A stretch of 60,771 nt of DNA from Alphaproteobacteria bacterium. Its GTDB lineage: Bacteria > Pseudomonadota > Alphaproteobacteria > Rs-D84. Below the pieces are notes generated by a model, which did not search any database, was not told the origin of the DNA, and saw only the letters and a list, made by a program, of their open reading frames with translations. Position 1 is the stretch's first letter, and the number at the start of each line of letters is the position of its first letter. Position numbers and translations under genes: made by a program. Of the stretch, positions 16,772 through 25,751 are shown one piece after another. Where the stretch lies: the NCBI GenBank assembly GCA_017409215.1, contig JAFQTD010000012.1, forward strand, positions 1-60,771. Direction: 5' to 3'.

Positions 16772-17446
16772 ATGTCATACATCTGGAATGAATTCAACAT
16801 AAAAACTTTTCCTGCGGAAACGATTGTTTACCGCGATGGTGTGTATTGTCCTGATTTATCAACCCTGCCAGATGGACCAATTGCAAAAAAATATGATTTA
16901 CCAATTCATATTATATATATTGGCGAAATTGCCGGTAAATGCCGGTTAAATTTGGAATTAGGCGCAGATAATCAAGATGTTATTATAAGTGTGAATGTAA
17001 AAAATAAAAAGCCGGCTTTTTTTGATGTTTTTATAAAAAATGCCGGTAAAAAATCCAAGATTAATGCAAATATAATGATGCATAATATGGGGGGCGAATT
17101 AAATTATAGTTGTCACGCCAGACATTTGTTAAAAAATACGGCTATTTTTATAAAAAACAAACTTTTTGCCGGTAAAAACGCAGTGTCTAAATTATCAGGT
17201 GTATCAATTATTGACAGGAATTGTCCTGAATGTGAATCTGATATGTCGTTTGTTGCAATGGTTGAACCTGGGGCAAAAACTGAATTTATGCCATCACAAA
17301 GAATTTCTGCTGAGCCAATTTCTGCGGATCACAGTGCGGCTATATACCGTCCAACAAATATGCAAATTACATATTTGCGTGGCGCAGGATTATCAACACT
17401 TGAAATCAAAGATGTTATGCGTGAAGCTTTTTTAAACGATTATTAA
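16772..17446 (+). CDS. Short SufB/SufD-like protein
   Basis: The product is about 224 aa, roughly half the length of SufB or SufD, the scaffold proteins of SUF iron-sulfur cluster assembly. The C-terminal two-thirds looks like the SufBD beta-helix core: a PECESDMSFVAMVEPG segment, then PISADHSAAIYRPTNMQ, and a helical end LRGAGLSTLEIKDVMREAF matching the SufBD C-terminus. No sufC, sufS or sufE gene is adjacent. It stands alone between a leaderless-type promoter and a terminator. GCCGG words are unusually frequent inside it (four in about 250 bases). It may be a reduced SufD or a specialised relative. Family assignment moderate. Confidence 0.6.
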   Translation: MSYIWNEFNIKTFPAETIVYRDGVYCPDLSTLPDGPIAKKYDLPIHIIYIGEIAGKCRLNLELGADNQDVIISVNVKNKKPAFFDVFIKNAGKKSKINANIMMHNMGGELNYSCHARHLLKNTAIFIKNKLFAGKNAVSKLSGVSIIDRNCPECESDMSFVAMVEPGAKTEFMPSQRISAEPISADHSAAIYRPTNMQITYLRGAGLSTLEIKDVMREAFLNDY

Positions 17447-17488
17447 AAACACCGGCTTTTTTGATAAAAATGTTAAAAAAAGCCGGTG
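17446..17488. terminator. Dispersed terminator repeat, copy T2
   Basis: CACCGGCTTTTTT/AAAAAAAGCCGGTG around the loop GATAAAAATGTT, with T-runs on both strands, between convergent genes. Confidence 0.85.
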
Positions 17489-17512
17489 TTTTTTTGTTTC
17501 TTTTTTTTTGTT

Positions 17513-18736
17513 CTATCTGCGTGGACCGCGCATAGGATTCATAGATTGTGATGTGTTTGTCGATTTTCCACCGTTTTTACCGACTATTATTTTATCCCCC
17601 AGTTTTATTTCATCAGAAATAACTTCTGTCTCTGTCGCGGTACTTAATCCTTTGCTGTATGGAATCATAACTACTTCACCACCACGCAACAATGCCAGAT
17701 GGGTGACAGGGGTTGCGCCATTTGCGTTTTCGATAAACTTATCAAAACTGCGTATCAAGAATGCGGCATTTGGTGCCTTCCATACATTATCGCGTTCTGA
17801 TATGATAATCGTCACAAACGCAGTCATTCCTGGCATTAAACGCAAATCCGAATTATCAACATCAATTACCACTGTGTAAACAACAACATTAGAAGTTGTC
17901 GTTGGTGATAATCTTATTTGTTTTACAATACCGTTAAATGTTTCTGTTGGGTATGCATCAACGGTAAAAGAAACGATTTGATTTTCTTTTATAACACCAA
18001 TGTCTGCCTCAGACACTGCGGTTTCGATTTGCATTTTTGTTAAATCTTCTGCGATTTCAAACAGGTCTGGTGTTTGGAACGATGCTGCAACAGTCTGACC
18101 AACATCAACTTTTCTTGATATAACAGTGCCGTCCACAGGCGATGCAATTGTTGCATACCCCAGATTTGTCACTGCGCGTTCATATTGTGATTGCATACGA
18201 TTAACAGATTGTTCGGATTGCTCGTATGCGGCTTGTGATTGTTCCATTTCTGCACGTGAAATATAATTTTCGTTATACAGGTATTTATTTCTTTCATATT
18301 CGCTTTTTGCAAGGTTTCTTTGTGATATTGCGCTGTCCAGTGATGCGCGTGCCTCGTTAACAGAAGCTTGCAAAACAGATGGCTCAATTGTTAATAAAAT
18401 ATCGCCTTTTTTAACCTTGCTATTAAAATCTACATACAGATTATCGATTGTTCCTGACACTTGCGACCCGACATTAACAGTGTTTACAGGTTGTATTTCA
18501 CCTGTTGCGCTAACGACTTGTTTCAAGTCGCCACGTGTAATATTTACGGTCACATATTCGTTTTTATTATCTGCAGCGCCACCAAAAACAAGTTTTATAG
18601 CAATCAGTGCAGATGTGATTAATAAAATCCACCATTTTTTTCGCCAAATAAATTTCATAAAACGCTTTGCCCAATGGACTTTTTTTACATCTTTTTTTTC
18701 GATTTTATTTTTTTCTAATAATTTATTTCTTTTCAT
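17513..18736 (-). CDS. MacA/HlyD-family periplasmic adaptor
   Basis: The product is 407 aa. A basic N-terminus and one membrane anchor (about 34-52) are followed by the adaptor pattern: beta-barrel/lipoyl halves (ATGEIQPVNTVNVGSQVSG), a long helical hairpin (about 110-190), the second lipoyl half (IASPVDGTVISR) and a barrel/membrane-proximal domain. Such adaptors link an inner-membrane ABC or RND pump to TolC. It follows tolC with a 4-base overlap. No macB-type ATPase/permease is adjacent, so the inner-membrane partner is unknown. The C-terminus ends in a Ser/Asn/Arg tail. Confidence 0.85.
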   Translation of the reverse strand: MKRNKLLEKNKIEKKDVKKVHWAKRFMKFIWRKKWWILLITSALIAIKLVFGGAADNKNEYVTVNITRGDLKQVVSATGEIQPVNTVNVGSQVSGTIDNLYVDFNSKVKKGDILLTIEPSVLQASVNEARASLDSAISQRNLAKSEYERNKYLYNENYISRAEMEQSQAAYEQSEQSVNRMQSQYERAVTNLGYATIASPVDGTVISRKVDVGQTVAASFQTPDLFEIAEDLTKMQIETAVSEADIGVIKENQIVSFTVDAYPTETFNGIVKQIRLSPTTTSNVVVYTVVIDVDNSDLRLMPGMTAFVTIIISERDNVWKAPNAAFLIRSFDKFIENANGATPVTHLALLRGGEVVMIPYSKGLSTATETEVISDEIKLGDKIIVGKNGGKSTNTSQSMNPMRGPRR

Positions 18737-20061
18737 TTATTCTCTCCGTCATTTAACCCTACCTTCAATTCACCAACAGCCAACGCAACCGCAGCGCGTT
18801 TTGTGAACAAGTCATATTTTGCAGCATTATTTTGTTTTTCTGCATCGACCAGTTCGGACTGTGCGGTTTGCCAATCCAGCATTGTTGCACGTCCAACCTT
18901 GTACATACCTGCTGTCACTTTTTCGCTTTCTGTTGCAGACTTTAATAATGTTTCTGTTTGTGTCAAAACATTCAAAGCCGTTTTATAATTATGATATGCT
19001 GTAAAAATATCCAGATTCGCACTGTCGTTAATAGATTTTTCTTGTTCTATTGCGCGTTCATAGTTATATTGCGCTGCGCGTGCGTTATACATATTTGCAA
19101 ATCCTGCAAACAGTGGCATAGATGCACGTATTCCGATACTGCCACTTATATTATCTTGTCCGGCACCAAATGTTTCAGATGGATTGTCATTCCAAGACAC
19201 AGATGCAGATGCAGATATAGATGGTAAATTGCTAAGCAGCATACTGTTTCTGCGATGCCATGCAGAATCTTTATTTGCGGTTGCGCGCAGTATATCTGGT
19301 CTTGTTTTTTGTGCTTGTTCGAACAGTTCATCCAATGTTTTAGTTTCTTTTGGTGTGCCAAATTCTGCAGGCAGGTCTTGTATCTGTATATCTTGGTCTG
19401 TTGGGAACGACAGCTTACTTAATAAAGTACCCTTGGCGATTTTTAAGTTATTTTTTGTTCGTTCTACTTCCAGATTTCTGCTGGCCAGTGTGGTATCAGC
19501 GCGCAGAACATCAGCCTTGGCGACAACACCGGCTTTAAATTTTTTCTGTGCTGTTTCGTGTGCTGTTTTTGCGACCTTGTACATCATTTCTGCGGATTTA
19601 ACATCTGCCTGTGCTTTTAATAATGAATAATAAGACCCAATAACAGAATAGACATAATTTTGTACACTTTCATCATAATCAAAACCACTGGCGCGCCACG
19701 CGGATATAGTTTGGTTTAAATCAGACAAACGCTTGCCAAAATCAAAAATTAGATACGATGCAGACAATGATGCCCCATATGACCAATCACCCCATTGTTC
19801 ATTTCTGTACGGCAATGATGCATTTGCGCCCAAATTTAAACTTGGTAAATAATCTGCATAACCCGCATTTTTTGACATCCTAGCAGACTCATAAGACAAA
19901 AAGGCAGCAGCTGTTTGTGGGTTTCTGCATAATCCTAAATCAACAATCTGTTTCAGATTTAATTTTTCATCAGGCACACTGGTGCGTGTCATACAATCAT
20001 CAATTGCAGCATGCGCGACAACGGGTGATAAAAACATCAATAATAACAAGCTGTATTTCAT
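18733..20061 (-). CDS. tolC: TolC-family outer-membrane efflux protein
   Basis: The product is 442 aa, starting at MKYSLLLLMF after a GAGAGAGA site, with a signal peptide cleaved near AHA (residue 17). Two homologous halves of long helices and short strands are seen (first LNLKQIVDLGLCRNPQ; second TLDELFEQAQKTRPDI), and GRATMLDWQTAQSELVDAE near the end is typical of the family. It forms the trimeric outer-membrane duct of efflux or type I secretion systems. It is first in a two-gene operon with the adaptor. Confidence 0.9.
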   Translation of the reverse strand: MKYSLLLLMFLSPVVAHAAIDDCMTRTSVPDEKLNLKQIVDLGLCRNPQTAAAFLSYESARMSKNAGYADYLPSLNLGANASLPYRNEQWGDWSYGASLSASYLIFDFGKRLSDLNQTISAWRASGFDYDESVQNYVYSVIGSYYSLLKAQADVKSAEMMYKVAKTAHETAQKKFKAGVVAKADVLRADTTLASRNLEVERTKNNLKIAKGTLLSKLSFPTDQDIQIQDLPAEFGTPKETKTLDELFEQAQKTRPDILRATANKDSAWHRRNSMLLSNLPSISASASVSWNDNPSETFGAGQDNISGSIGIRASMPLFAGFANMYNARAAQYNYERAIEQEKSINDSANLDIFTAYHNYKTALNVLTQTETLLKSATESEKVTAGMYKVGRATMLDWQTAQSELVDAEKQNNAAKYDLFTKRAAVALAVGELKVGLNDGENK

Positions 20062-20155
20062 AAAAAATCTCTCTCGTTTAAATTTAATAATAATAATACT
20101 AATTTTTATGTTGAAATACAATTTATTTTTTTATATGATTGCACTACTTGGTAAT

Positions 20156-20229
20156 GGCCTGGTGGCAGAGTGGTTATGCAGAGGACTGCAAATCCTTGTA
20201 TGCCGGTTCGATTCCGACCCAGGCCTCCA
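20156..20229 (+). tRNA. tRNA-Cys (GCA)
   Basis: A 74-nt cloverleaf with acceptor GGCCTGG/CCAGGCC, anticodon loop CTGCAAA (GCA) and encoded CCA. Confidence 0.95.
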
Positions 20230-20242
20230 AATAAAGAAAAAA

Positions 20243-20265
20243 CAGCCCTTGCGGGCTTTTTTTTT
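20243..20265 (+). terminator. Terminator of tRNA-Cys
   Basis: AGCCC-ttgc-GGGCT followed by nine T residues. recF starts 20 bases later, so recF expression needs readthrough or its own promoter. Confidence 0.85.
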
Positions 20266-20284
20266 ATTTTGTATCATATCATCT

Positions 20285-21382
20285 ATGATTACGTCATTAA
20301 GTTTAACAGATTTTAGAAATCATAAGTCCAGCAGAATAGATACCTATGGTCATCAAAACATAGTTATAACTGGGCCAAATGGTTCTGGCAAAACCGCGAT
20401 TTTAGAGGCTTTATCCGTACTATCTGGTGAACGTGGTATGCGTGGTGCACAAATGCAAGATATGGCGCGTTTTGGCGGAAATGGTGGTTTTAGTGTATTT
20501 GCGAACCTATCAGATGAAACGGAAATATCTGTTAGTTTTACAAATGGTGATTCAAACAGACGTGCAAAAATTGATGGTGAAAGTGCGCCTTTATCTGATT
20601 TATCAAAGTATTTGCGTGCGGTTTGGATTACCCCAAAAGAAGATAGATTGTTTGTAGACAGTGCATCTGAACGTCGTGCTTTTTTTGACAGACTGGTATC
20701 CAGTTTTGATTCTGCGCATTCTGGTCGTACTGCGCGCCTATCAAAATTATTAACCGAACGTGCGATTGCATTACGAACTGGCGCAGATTCAAGGTGGCTG
20801 GACGCACTGGATATTCAGATTGCAGGCATATCTGTTGCGATATCTGTTGCACGCATTCAATATGCTGGACAACTAAATTATTTTTTATCGCGTTGTGCGG
20901 TGTCTGTTTCTGGTATCTCAGAACAGATGTTAATCGATGGGATGACTGCTGGTGATGCAGAACGGGCATATTTATCATACTTGCAAAACAATCGTGTATT
21001 AAACAATGATAAAATGATACTTGATGGTCCGCACAAGTCTGATTTTGGTGTATATAACCAAGAACTTGAATTGCCTGCGCACTTAACCAGTACAGGTCAG
21101 CAAAAAACAGTTTTAATAGACCTGATTTTGGCGCATGCGAAACTGGTATTTACAAAAACATCAAATCGCGTTCTTGTTTTACTGGACGAAGCGGCTGCTC
21201 ACCTTGATTCGACCGCCCGATTAAATATGTTTTTATCGCTTTCGCAATCACAGGCACAGGTCTGGGCGACAGGTCTGGATGCATCTGTTTTTGCAGATGT
21301 ACCAAATGCAAAATTTGTTGCTTGCCTTGGTGGTGAAATAAATAATATACTACAGGCGGAGAAAAAAATATGTCAAGAATAG
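20285..21382 (+). CDS. recF: DNA replication/repair protein RecF
   Basis: The product is 365 aa, family length, starting at MITSLSLTDFRNH; the open frame extends upstream through the tRNA and is not coding there. Walker A GPNGSGKT (about 30-37), the RecF motif DRLFVDSASERRAFFDRLV, the ABC-type signature near STGQQKTVL and Walker B VLVLLDEAAAHLD are intact. RecF loads RecA at single-stranded gaps with RecO and RecR. No dnaA-dnaN-gyrB neighbours are present; instead it overlaps sspB by 13 bases. Confidence 0.92.
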   Translation: MITSLSLTDFRNHKSSRIDTYGHQNIVITGPNGSGKTAILEALSVLSGERGMRGAQMQDMARFGGNGGFSVFANLSDETEISVSFTNGDSNRRAKIDGESAPLSDLSKYLRAVWITPKEDRLFVDSASERRAFFDRLVSSFDSAHSGRTARLSKLLTERAIALRTGADSRWLDALDIQIAGISVAISVARIQYAGQLNYFLSRCAVSVSGISEQMLIDGMTAGDAERAYLSYLQNNRVLNNDKMILDGPHKSDFGVYNQELELPAHLTSTGQQKTVLIDLILAHAKLVFTKTSNRVLVLLDEAAAHLDSTARLNMFLSLSQSQAQVWATGLDASVFADVPNAKFVACLGGEINNILQAEKKICQE

Positions 21383-21834
21383 ATTATCAAACATTACTAG
21401 ACAGTGCCCTAAAAACCGTTGTGAAAGAGGCATTAATACACGCGCAGTACAATGGGCTGGGGGATGGTACGCATTTTTATATAACATTCCGCACACGTGA
21501 TAATGGTGTTGTGTTGCCGGACTTTTTACGCATACGTTATCCAGAACTAATGACAATTGTATTACAGTATTCATATAATAATCTGAATGTTTCGGACAAA
21601 GAATTTGGTGTACAATTAACATTTGATGGGCGACCATTTTTTATTCGTGTACCGTTTTCTGCGCTGGTTGAATTCAAAGACCCATCTGTTGACTTTATGT
21701 TATCATTTCAGAATAAAAATCAACCAGATAACGAAAATACCGATATAGAATTACCTTTGGAAGAAAAATCAGATACAGTTCCTGACCCTGGTCGTGTTGT
21801 ATCTTTGGATGATTTTAGACGAAATAAGAAATAA
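21370..21834 (+). CDS. sspB: SspB-like ClpXP adaptor protein
   Basis: The product is 154 aa. The SspB fold region is seen as THFYITFRT, then a strand-rich stretch ending FFIRVPFSALVEFKDPS. An acidic linker and the C-terminal ClpX-binding tail GRVVSLDDFRRNKK follow, close to the tail of alphaproteobacterial SspB. The adaptor delivers ssrA-tagged proteins from stalled ribosomes to ClpXP. It overlaps the end of recF, so translation is coupled. Confidence 0.88.
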   Translation: MSRIDYQTLLDSALKTVVKEALIHAQYNGLGDGTHFYITFRTRDNGVVLPDFLRIRYPELMTIVLQYSYNNLNVSDKEFGVQLTFDGRPFFIRVPFSALVEFKDPSVDFMLSFQNKNQPDNENTDIELPLEEKSDTVPDPGRVVSLDDFRRNKK

Positions 21835-21839
21835 AAAAA

Positions 21840-21884
21840 TTACCGGCTTTTTTGATAAAAATGTTAAAAAAAGCCGGTGTTTTT
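21840..21884. terminator. Dispersed terminator repeat, copy T3
   Basis: TACCGGCTTTTTT/AAAAAAAGCCGGTG with the loop GATAAAAATGTT, between the convergent sspB and dnaG genes. Confidence 0.85.
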
Positions 21885-21887
21885 ATT

Positions 21888-23510
21888 TTACAATGTTATA
21901 AGTAATTTTAATTTTTCCGAATATTTTTTGATATCTGCATCAATGTTTGTTATTTCATCACGAACACTTTCATCACCAGATAATAACTTGTTCATCAGTA
22001 TTTGTTTTTTTGAATTTAGTTTTTCAAGATACCTTTGCAATTTCAAAGACACGATGTATTTTTCTGCGGCCTCAAAATTCATATTCAGGTCATTTGCAGT
22101 CGCATCAAAATCAACCCCCAATGTGCCCAAGAAATCCAAATATCTTTCTGCTAGTTCAGGATATGTATTAACAATATAAACCAAAGTATTTTTTGTGATA
22201 CCGTCAATATCAGGTAATTTTACATCGATTGATTTTTTTTCTTTTTTCCAACTTTGCCAGTTTTGGAATTTTCTTTTATCGTATTCTTGCTTATAGTGTT
22301 TTTTTAGTTCTGTATCAACGATTTTGTCGACAATGTTATCCAAGAATTTTTCTGCCTGTGCACGTCCCCCCGGGGTTGACGTTATAAAGTTTTTATTTGC
22401 TAAATCCCACAGGAAATCAACCAAAGGAAGCGCATCATCGATAATTTTTCGCATTGCATCGCTACCTGAATTTTTCAAGATTTCATCTGGGTCTTTACCA
22501 CCGCTAACAAATGCAAATTTCACATCGGATGTATCGCGCAAGAACTGCATAACAATATCGCATGCGCGTGCTGCGGCCTTTTGCCCTGCCCCATCACCAT
22601 CAAAGCAAAATGTTATATTTCTGTTTGATTTGCACAGCAATGCAATATGGTCTTCGGTCAGCGCAGTCCCCAATGGTGCGACGGTTTCTGGAAAACCGTT
22701 AAGTTGCATTTTGATTGCATCTATTTGTCCTTCGACAATAATACTGCGGTTTGCGCGGTGTATACCTTCGCGTGCAAAATTCAATCCAAAAACGGTTTTA
22801 CGTTTATGGAAAATATCTGTATCAGATGTATTTATATACTTTGGTTCACTGCCGTCCAGTGAACGTCCAGAAAACGCAACAACCTTGCCATTGGCGTTAA
22901 ATATAGGAAACATTAATTTATCGCGAAAAAAGTCATACATCCCATAATCGCCACGTCTGCAAAGCCCAGATTCAATCAAGTGTTTTGATTGTGCATATTT
23001 GTTTGCGATTATATTATTTTTTGGCGCATACCCCAGTCTATATTTTTTTATATCATCATCAGAAAACCCACGATTCCTTGCGTATGCCAGTGCTGTTGCG
23101 CCATCTGGTGTGAATAATTTTTCTGTATATGTTTGCGCTGCTTTTTCGCATATATCAAACAAAGATTCTTCACGTTTGACTATATTCGGGTCACGTGGTT
23201 TATAGTCTGGCATTTTCAGTCCTGCCTGTGCGGCCAGTTCTGTTATTGCGGCCTTGAAGTCCATATTATTATGCTTCATTGTAAATGAAATAATATCACC
23301 ATGTTCACCGCATCCAAAGCAGTGATAAAATCCTTTTTCTTCATTGACCGAGAAACTTGGGGTTTTTTCATTGTGAAACGGACAACATCCCCAATAATTT
23401 TGTCCTTTCTTTGTTAATGGCACAACGCGTCCAACCACGTCTAATACAGATAATCTTGCGCGTAATTCGTCTGTAAAGTTAGAATAGTTAAACCTGTTAT
23501 TTGGTGCCAT
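21888..23510 (-). CDS. dnaG: DNA primase
   Basis: The product is 540 aa, slightly short for the family. The N-terminal zinc finger is intact (Cys43, His46, Cys64, Cys67 in CPFHNEKT and CFGCGEHGD). The TOPRIM core follows, with VEGQIDAIKM and the metal-binding CFDGDGAG. The C-terminal helicase-interaction region is present but poorly conserved. Primase makes the RNA primers for replication. The ATG overlaps the topA stop (TAATG), so it is translationally coupled to topA. rpoD, a frequent neighbour, is absent. Confidence 0.94.
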   Translation of the reverse strand: MAPNNRFNYSNFTDELRARLSVLDVVGRVVPLTKKGQNYWGCCPFHNEKTPSFSVNEEKGFYHCFGCGEHGDIISFTMKHNNMDFKAAITELAAQAGLKMPDYKPRDPNIVKREESLFDICEKAAQTYTEKLFTPDGATALAYARNRGFSDDDIKKYRLGYAPKNNIIANKYAQSKHLIESGLCRRGDYGMYDFFRDKLMFPIFNANGKVVAFSGRSLDGSEPKYINTSDTDIFHKRKTVFGLNFAREGIHRANRSIIVEGQIDAIKMQLNGFPETVAPLGTALTEDHIALLCKSNRNITFCFDGDGAGQKAAARACDIVMQFLRDTSDVKFAFVSGGKDPDEILKNSGSDAMRKIIDDALPLVDFLWDLANKNFITSTPGGRAQAEKFLDNIVDKIVDTELKKHYKQEYDKRKFQNWQSWKKEKKSIDVKLPDIDGITKNTLVYIVNTYPELAERYLDFLGTLGVDFDATANDLNMNFEAAEKYIVSLKLQRYLEKLNSKKQILMNKLLSGDESVRDEITNIDADIKKYSEKLKLLITL

Positions 23511-25747
23511 TATTTTTTCTTTACCTTGTTGTTAATAAGTTTTATCGCTGTTTCCAAATCTGGTTGTTCTGCCACAGAAACATTAACCCGATTAGATGAT
23601 ATATATGCCCCATATCGACCTGTTGGATAATAGAAAATCATCTTTTTTGTTTCTGGGTTTTCGCCAATCTTAACAGGTTCTGCTTTTTTGTTTGCGTTTG
23701 CCAATAAATCACGCGCGATTTCCAGTGTTATTGTTTCTGCGTTATATTGTTTGGCTGCGACATTTTTTGCGCCATCTGTGACGTATGGGCCAAATTTTCC
23801 AACACGAAATTCAATCCCATCCCCCAGCTCAACCGCATCAGATATTGTCTTTACAGCGGTTTCTGGGGTTTGTACAGGATTATCGTTTTTATTTAATTGT
23901 TTTGTATGTTTGCAATCTGGATATTTTTCACATCCAATAAACGGCCCAAATTTAGATAATTTTATACCTAACTTTCCACCGCAATCTGGGCATACATTAT
24001 TTCCATCTGCAAACAGGTGATTGTGCATAAAGTTATTAATTTCATCGATGATATCAGATGTTTTGATTCCACGCGCCCCTTCTATCATTTTATCTGTCGG
24101 CCCCCAGAATCCATTTAGTGCATCAATTTTATCTGTTTTACCATTTGAAACATCGTCCAAGGTATCTTCTGTTTTTGCGGTAAAATTAACATCAACCAAG
24201 TCTGTAAAATACTTTGACAGATATGCTGCGATAACCCACCCGCCACTGGTTGGGTGGAAACGTCTTTGTTTGTCTTGTTCGACGTATGCGCGGTCAACGA
24301 TTGTTGACATAATTGTTGCGTATGTTGATGGTCGCCCTATTCCCAACTCTTCCAGTTTTTTTACCAGTGATGCTTCTGTATATCTTGGTGGTGCCTGTGT
24401 AAAGTGCTGTTCTGGAATCAATTCTTTGATTGAAACAGTATCACCGATATTAAGTGGTGGCAATTTTGATTCTTTCTTTTCGTCTTCATCGTCTTTATCT
24501 TCGGTGTACACTTTCATAAATCCATCAAATGTACGTGTTGAACCGACTGCGTGAAAGACTGCGATTTTATTTTCTGTTTCTATATCTGCAGCGATTGAAT
24601 CAAATTCGGCATTTGTCATCTGGCATGCGATTGTTCGTTTCCAAATCAGGTCATATAATTTTGCCTCATCTCCACTCAGGTTTTTTGCTGGTGCATCAAA
24701 GTGTGTTGGTCGAATTGCTTCGTGTGCTTCCTGTGCGTTTTTAGATTTTGTTGCATAAACAATTGGTGTTTTTGGCACAAAGTTTTCACCGTATTCACGT
24801 CCGATAAATGCGCGAATTTCGTTTACTGCATCCGCGTTCAGATTTGTTGCATCTGTACGCATATATGTAATCAAACCTTGTTCGTACAGTTTTTGTGCGG
24901 CACTCATTGTGCGTTTTGATGCAAAGTATAATTTACGTGCTGCTTCTTGTTGCAGTGTTGATGTTGTAAATGGTGCAGCTGGTTTACGTGTTGTTTTTTT
25001 CTTGTCAATATTAACAACATTTGCATTGATTACAGGTGTACCAATTTTGCCCAGAATATTATCGATTTGTTCTTTGGTTTCGATGGTCATTTTATCAATT
25101 TTTTTACCATCGAAATTATTTAGCATTGCCTTAAATTCACCAGAACCAGTTGCGCACACAGATTCCAGCGACCAGTATTCAACAGGTTTAAATGCTTCTA
25201 TTTCTTTTTCGCGATCCACAACCAGTTTTACCGCCACAGACTGCACACGCCCAGCGGATTTTCCCAGATTTCTGCGCCACAGTAATGGCGATATTCCAAA
25301 TCCGATTAAATAATCCAGCGCACGTCTGACCAGATACGCATCAACCAGATTTTTATCAATTTCGCGCGGTTGTTCTATTGCGGCCTGCACTGCTTTTTTT
25401 GTAATTTCGTGAAAAGCCACACGATATACTTTTTTATCTTTCAGTAATTTTTTATTTTTCAAAATATCCAACAGGTGCCATGCAATAGCCTCTCCTTCGC
25501 GGTCAGGGTCGCTTGCCAGATATACTGCATCTGCCTTTTTTAATTCGTCTGTAATCAGTTTTATTTGTTTTTCTTTACCTGGCATAATTTGCCATTTCAT
25601 TTTAAAGTTATTTTCTGTATCAACACTGCCGTTTTCTGGCACCAAATCACGCACGTGTCCGACAGACGCAATAACCCGCCAGCCTGTCCCCAGATACTTT
25701 TCGATTGTTTTTGCTTTTGATGGTGATTCTACGATAAGTAAATTCAT
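23510..25747 (-). CDS. topA: DNA topoisomerase I
   Basis: The product is 745 aa starting at MNLLIVESPSKAKTIEKYL. The TOPRIM acid triad region ASDPDREGEAIAWHL and the active-site Tyr in GLITYMRTD (about residue 294) are intact. At the C-terminus one four-Cys zinc ribbon is present (CPDCGG and CEKYPDC), followed by ribbon-like repeats (KFGPYV, RYGAYIS) without cysteines. The enzyme relaxes negative supercoils. The ATG lies within a few bases of the rodA stop, linking topA-dnaG to the cell-shape operon upstream. Confidence 0.95.
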   Translation of the reverse strand: MNLLIVESPSKAKTIEKYLGTGWRVIASVGHVRDLVPENGSVDTENNFKMKWQIMPGKEKQIKLITDELKKADAVYLASDPDREGEAIAWHLLDILKNKKLLKDKKVYRVAFHEITKKAVQAAIEQPREIDKNLVDAYLVRRALDYLIGFGISPLLWRRNLGKSAGRVQSVAVKLVVDREKEIEAFKPVEYWSLESVCATGSGEFKAMLNNFDGKKIDKMTIETKEQIDNILGKIGTPVINANVVNIDKKKTTRKPAAPFTTSTLQQEAARKLYFASKRTMSAAQKLYEQGLITYMRTDATNLNADAVNEIRAFIGREYGENFVPKTPIVYATKSKNAQEAHEAIRPTHFDAPAKNLSGDEAKLYDLIWKRTIACQMTNAEFDSIAADIETENKIAVFHAVGSTRTFDGFMKVYTEDKDDEDEKKESKLPPLNIGDTVSIKELIPEQHFTQAPPRYTEASLVKKLEELGIGRPSTYATIMSTIVDRAYVEQDKQRRFHPTSGGWVIAAYLSKYFTDLVDVNFTAKTEDTLDDVSNGKTDKIDALNGFWGPTDKMIEGARGIKTSDIIDEINNFMHNHLFADGNNVCPDCGGKLGIKLSKFGPFIGCEKYPDCKHTKQLNKNDNPVQTPETAVKTISDAVELGDGIEFRVGKFGPYVTDGAKNVAAKQYNAETITLEIARDLLANANKKAEPVKIGENPETKKMIFYYPTGRYGAYISSNRVNVSVAEQPDLETAIKLINNKVKKK

Positions 25748-25751
25748 AACC

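Noticed and set aside
19982..20284. N-terminal extension of RecF
   Set aside because: The open frame runs through tRNA-Cys and its terminator; RecF homology begins at MITSLSL.
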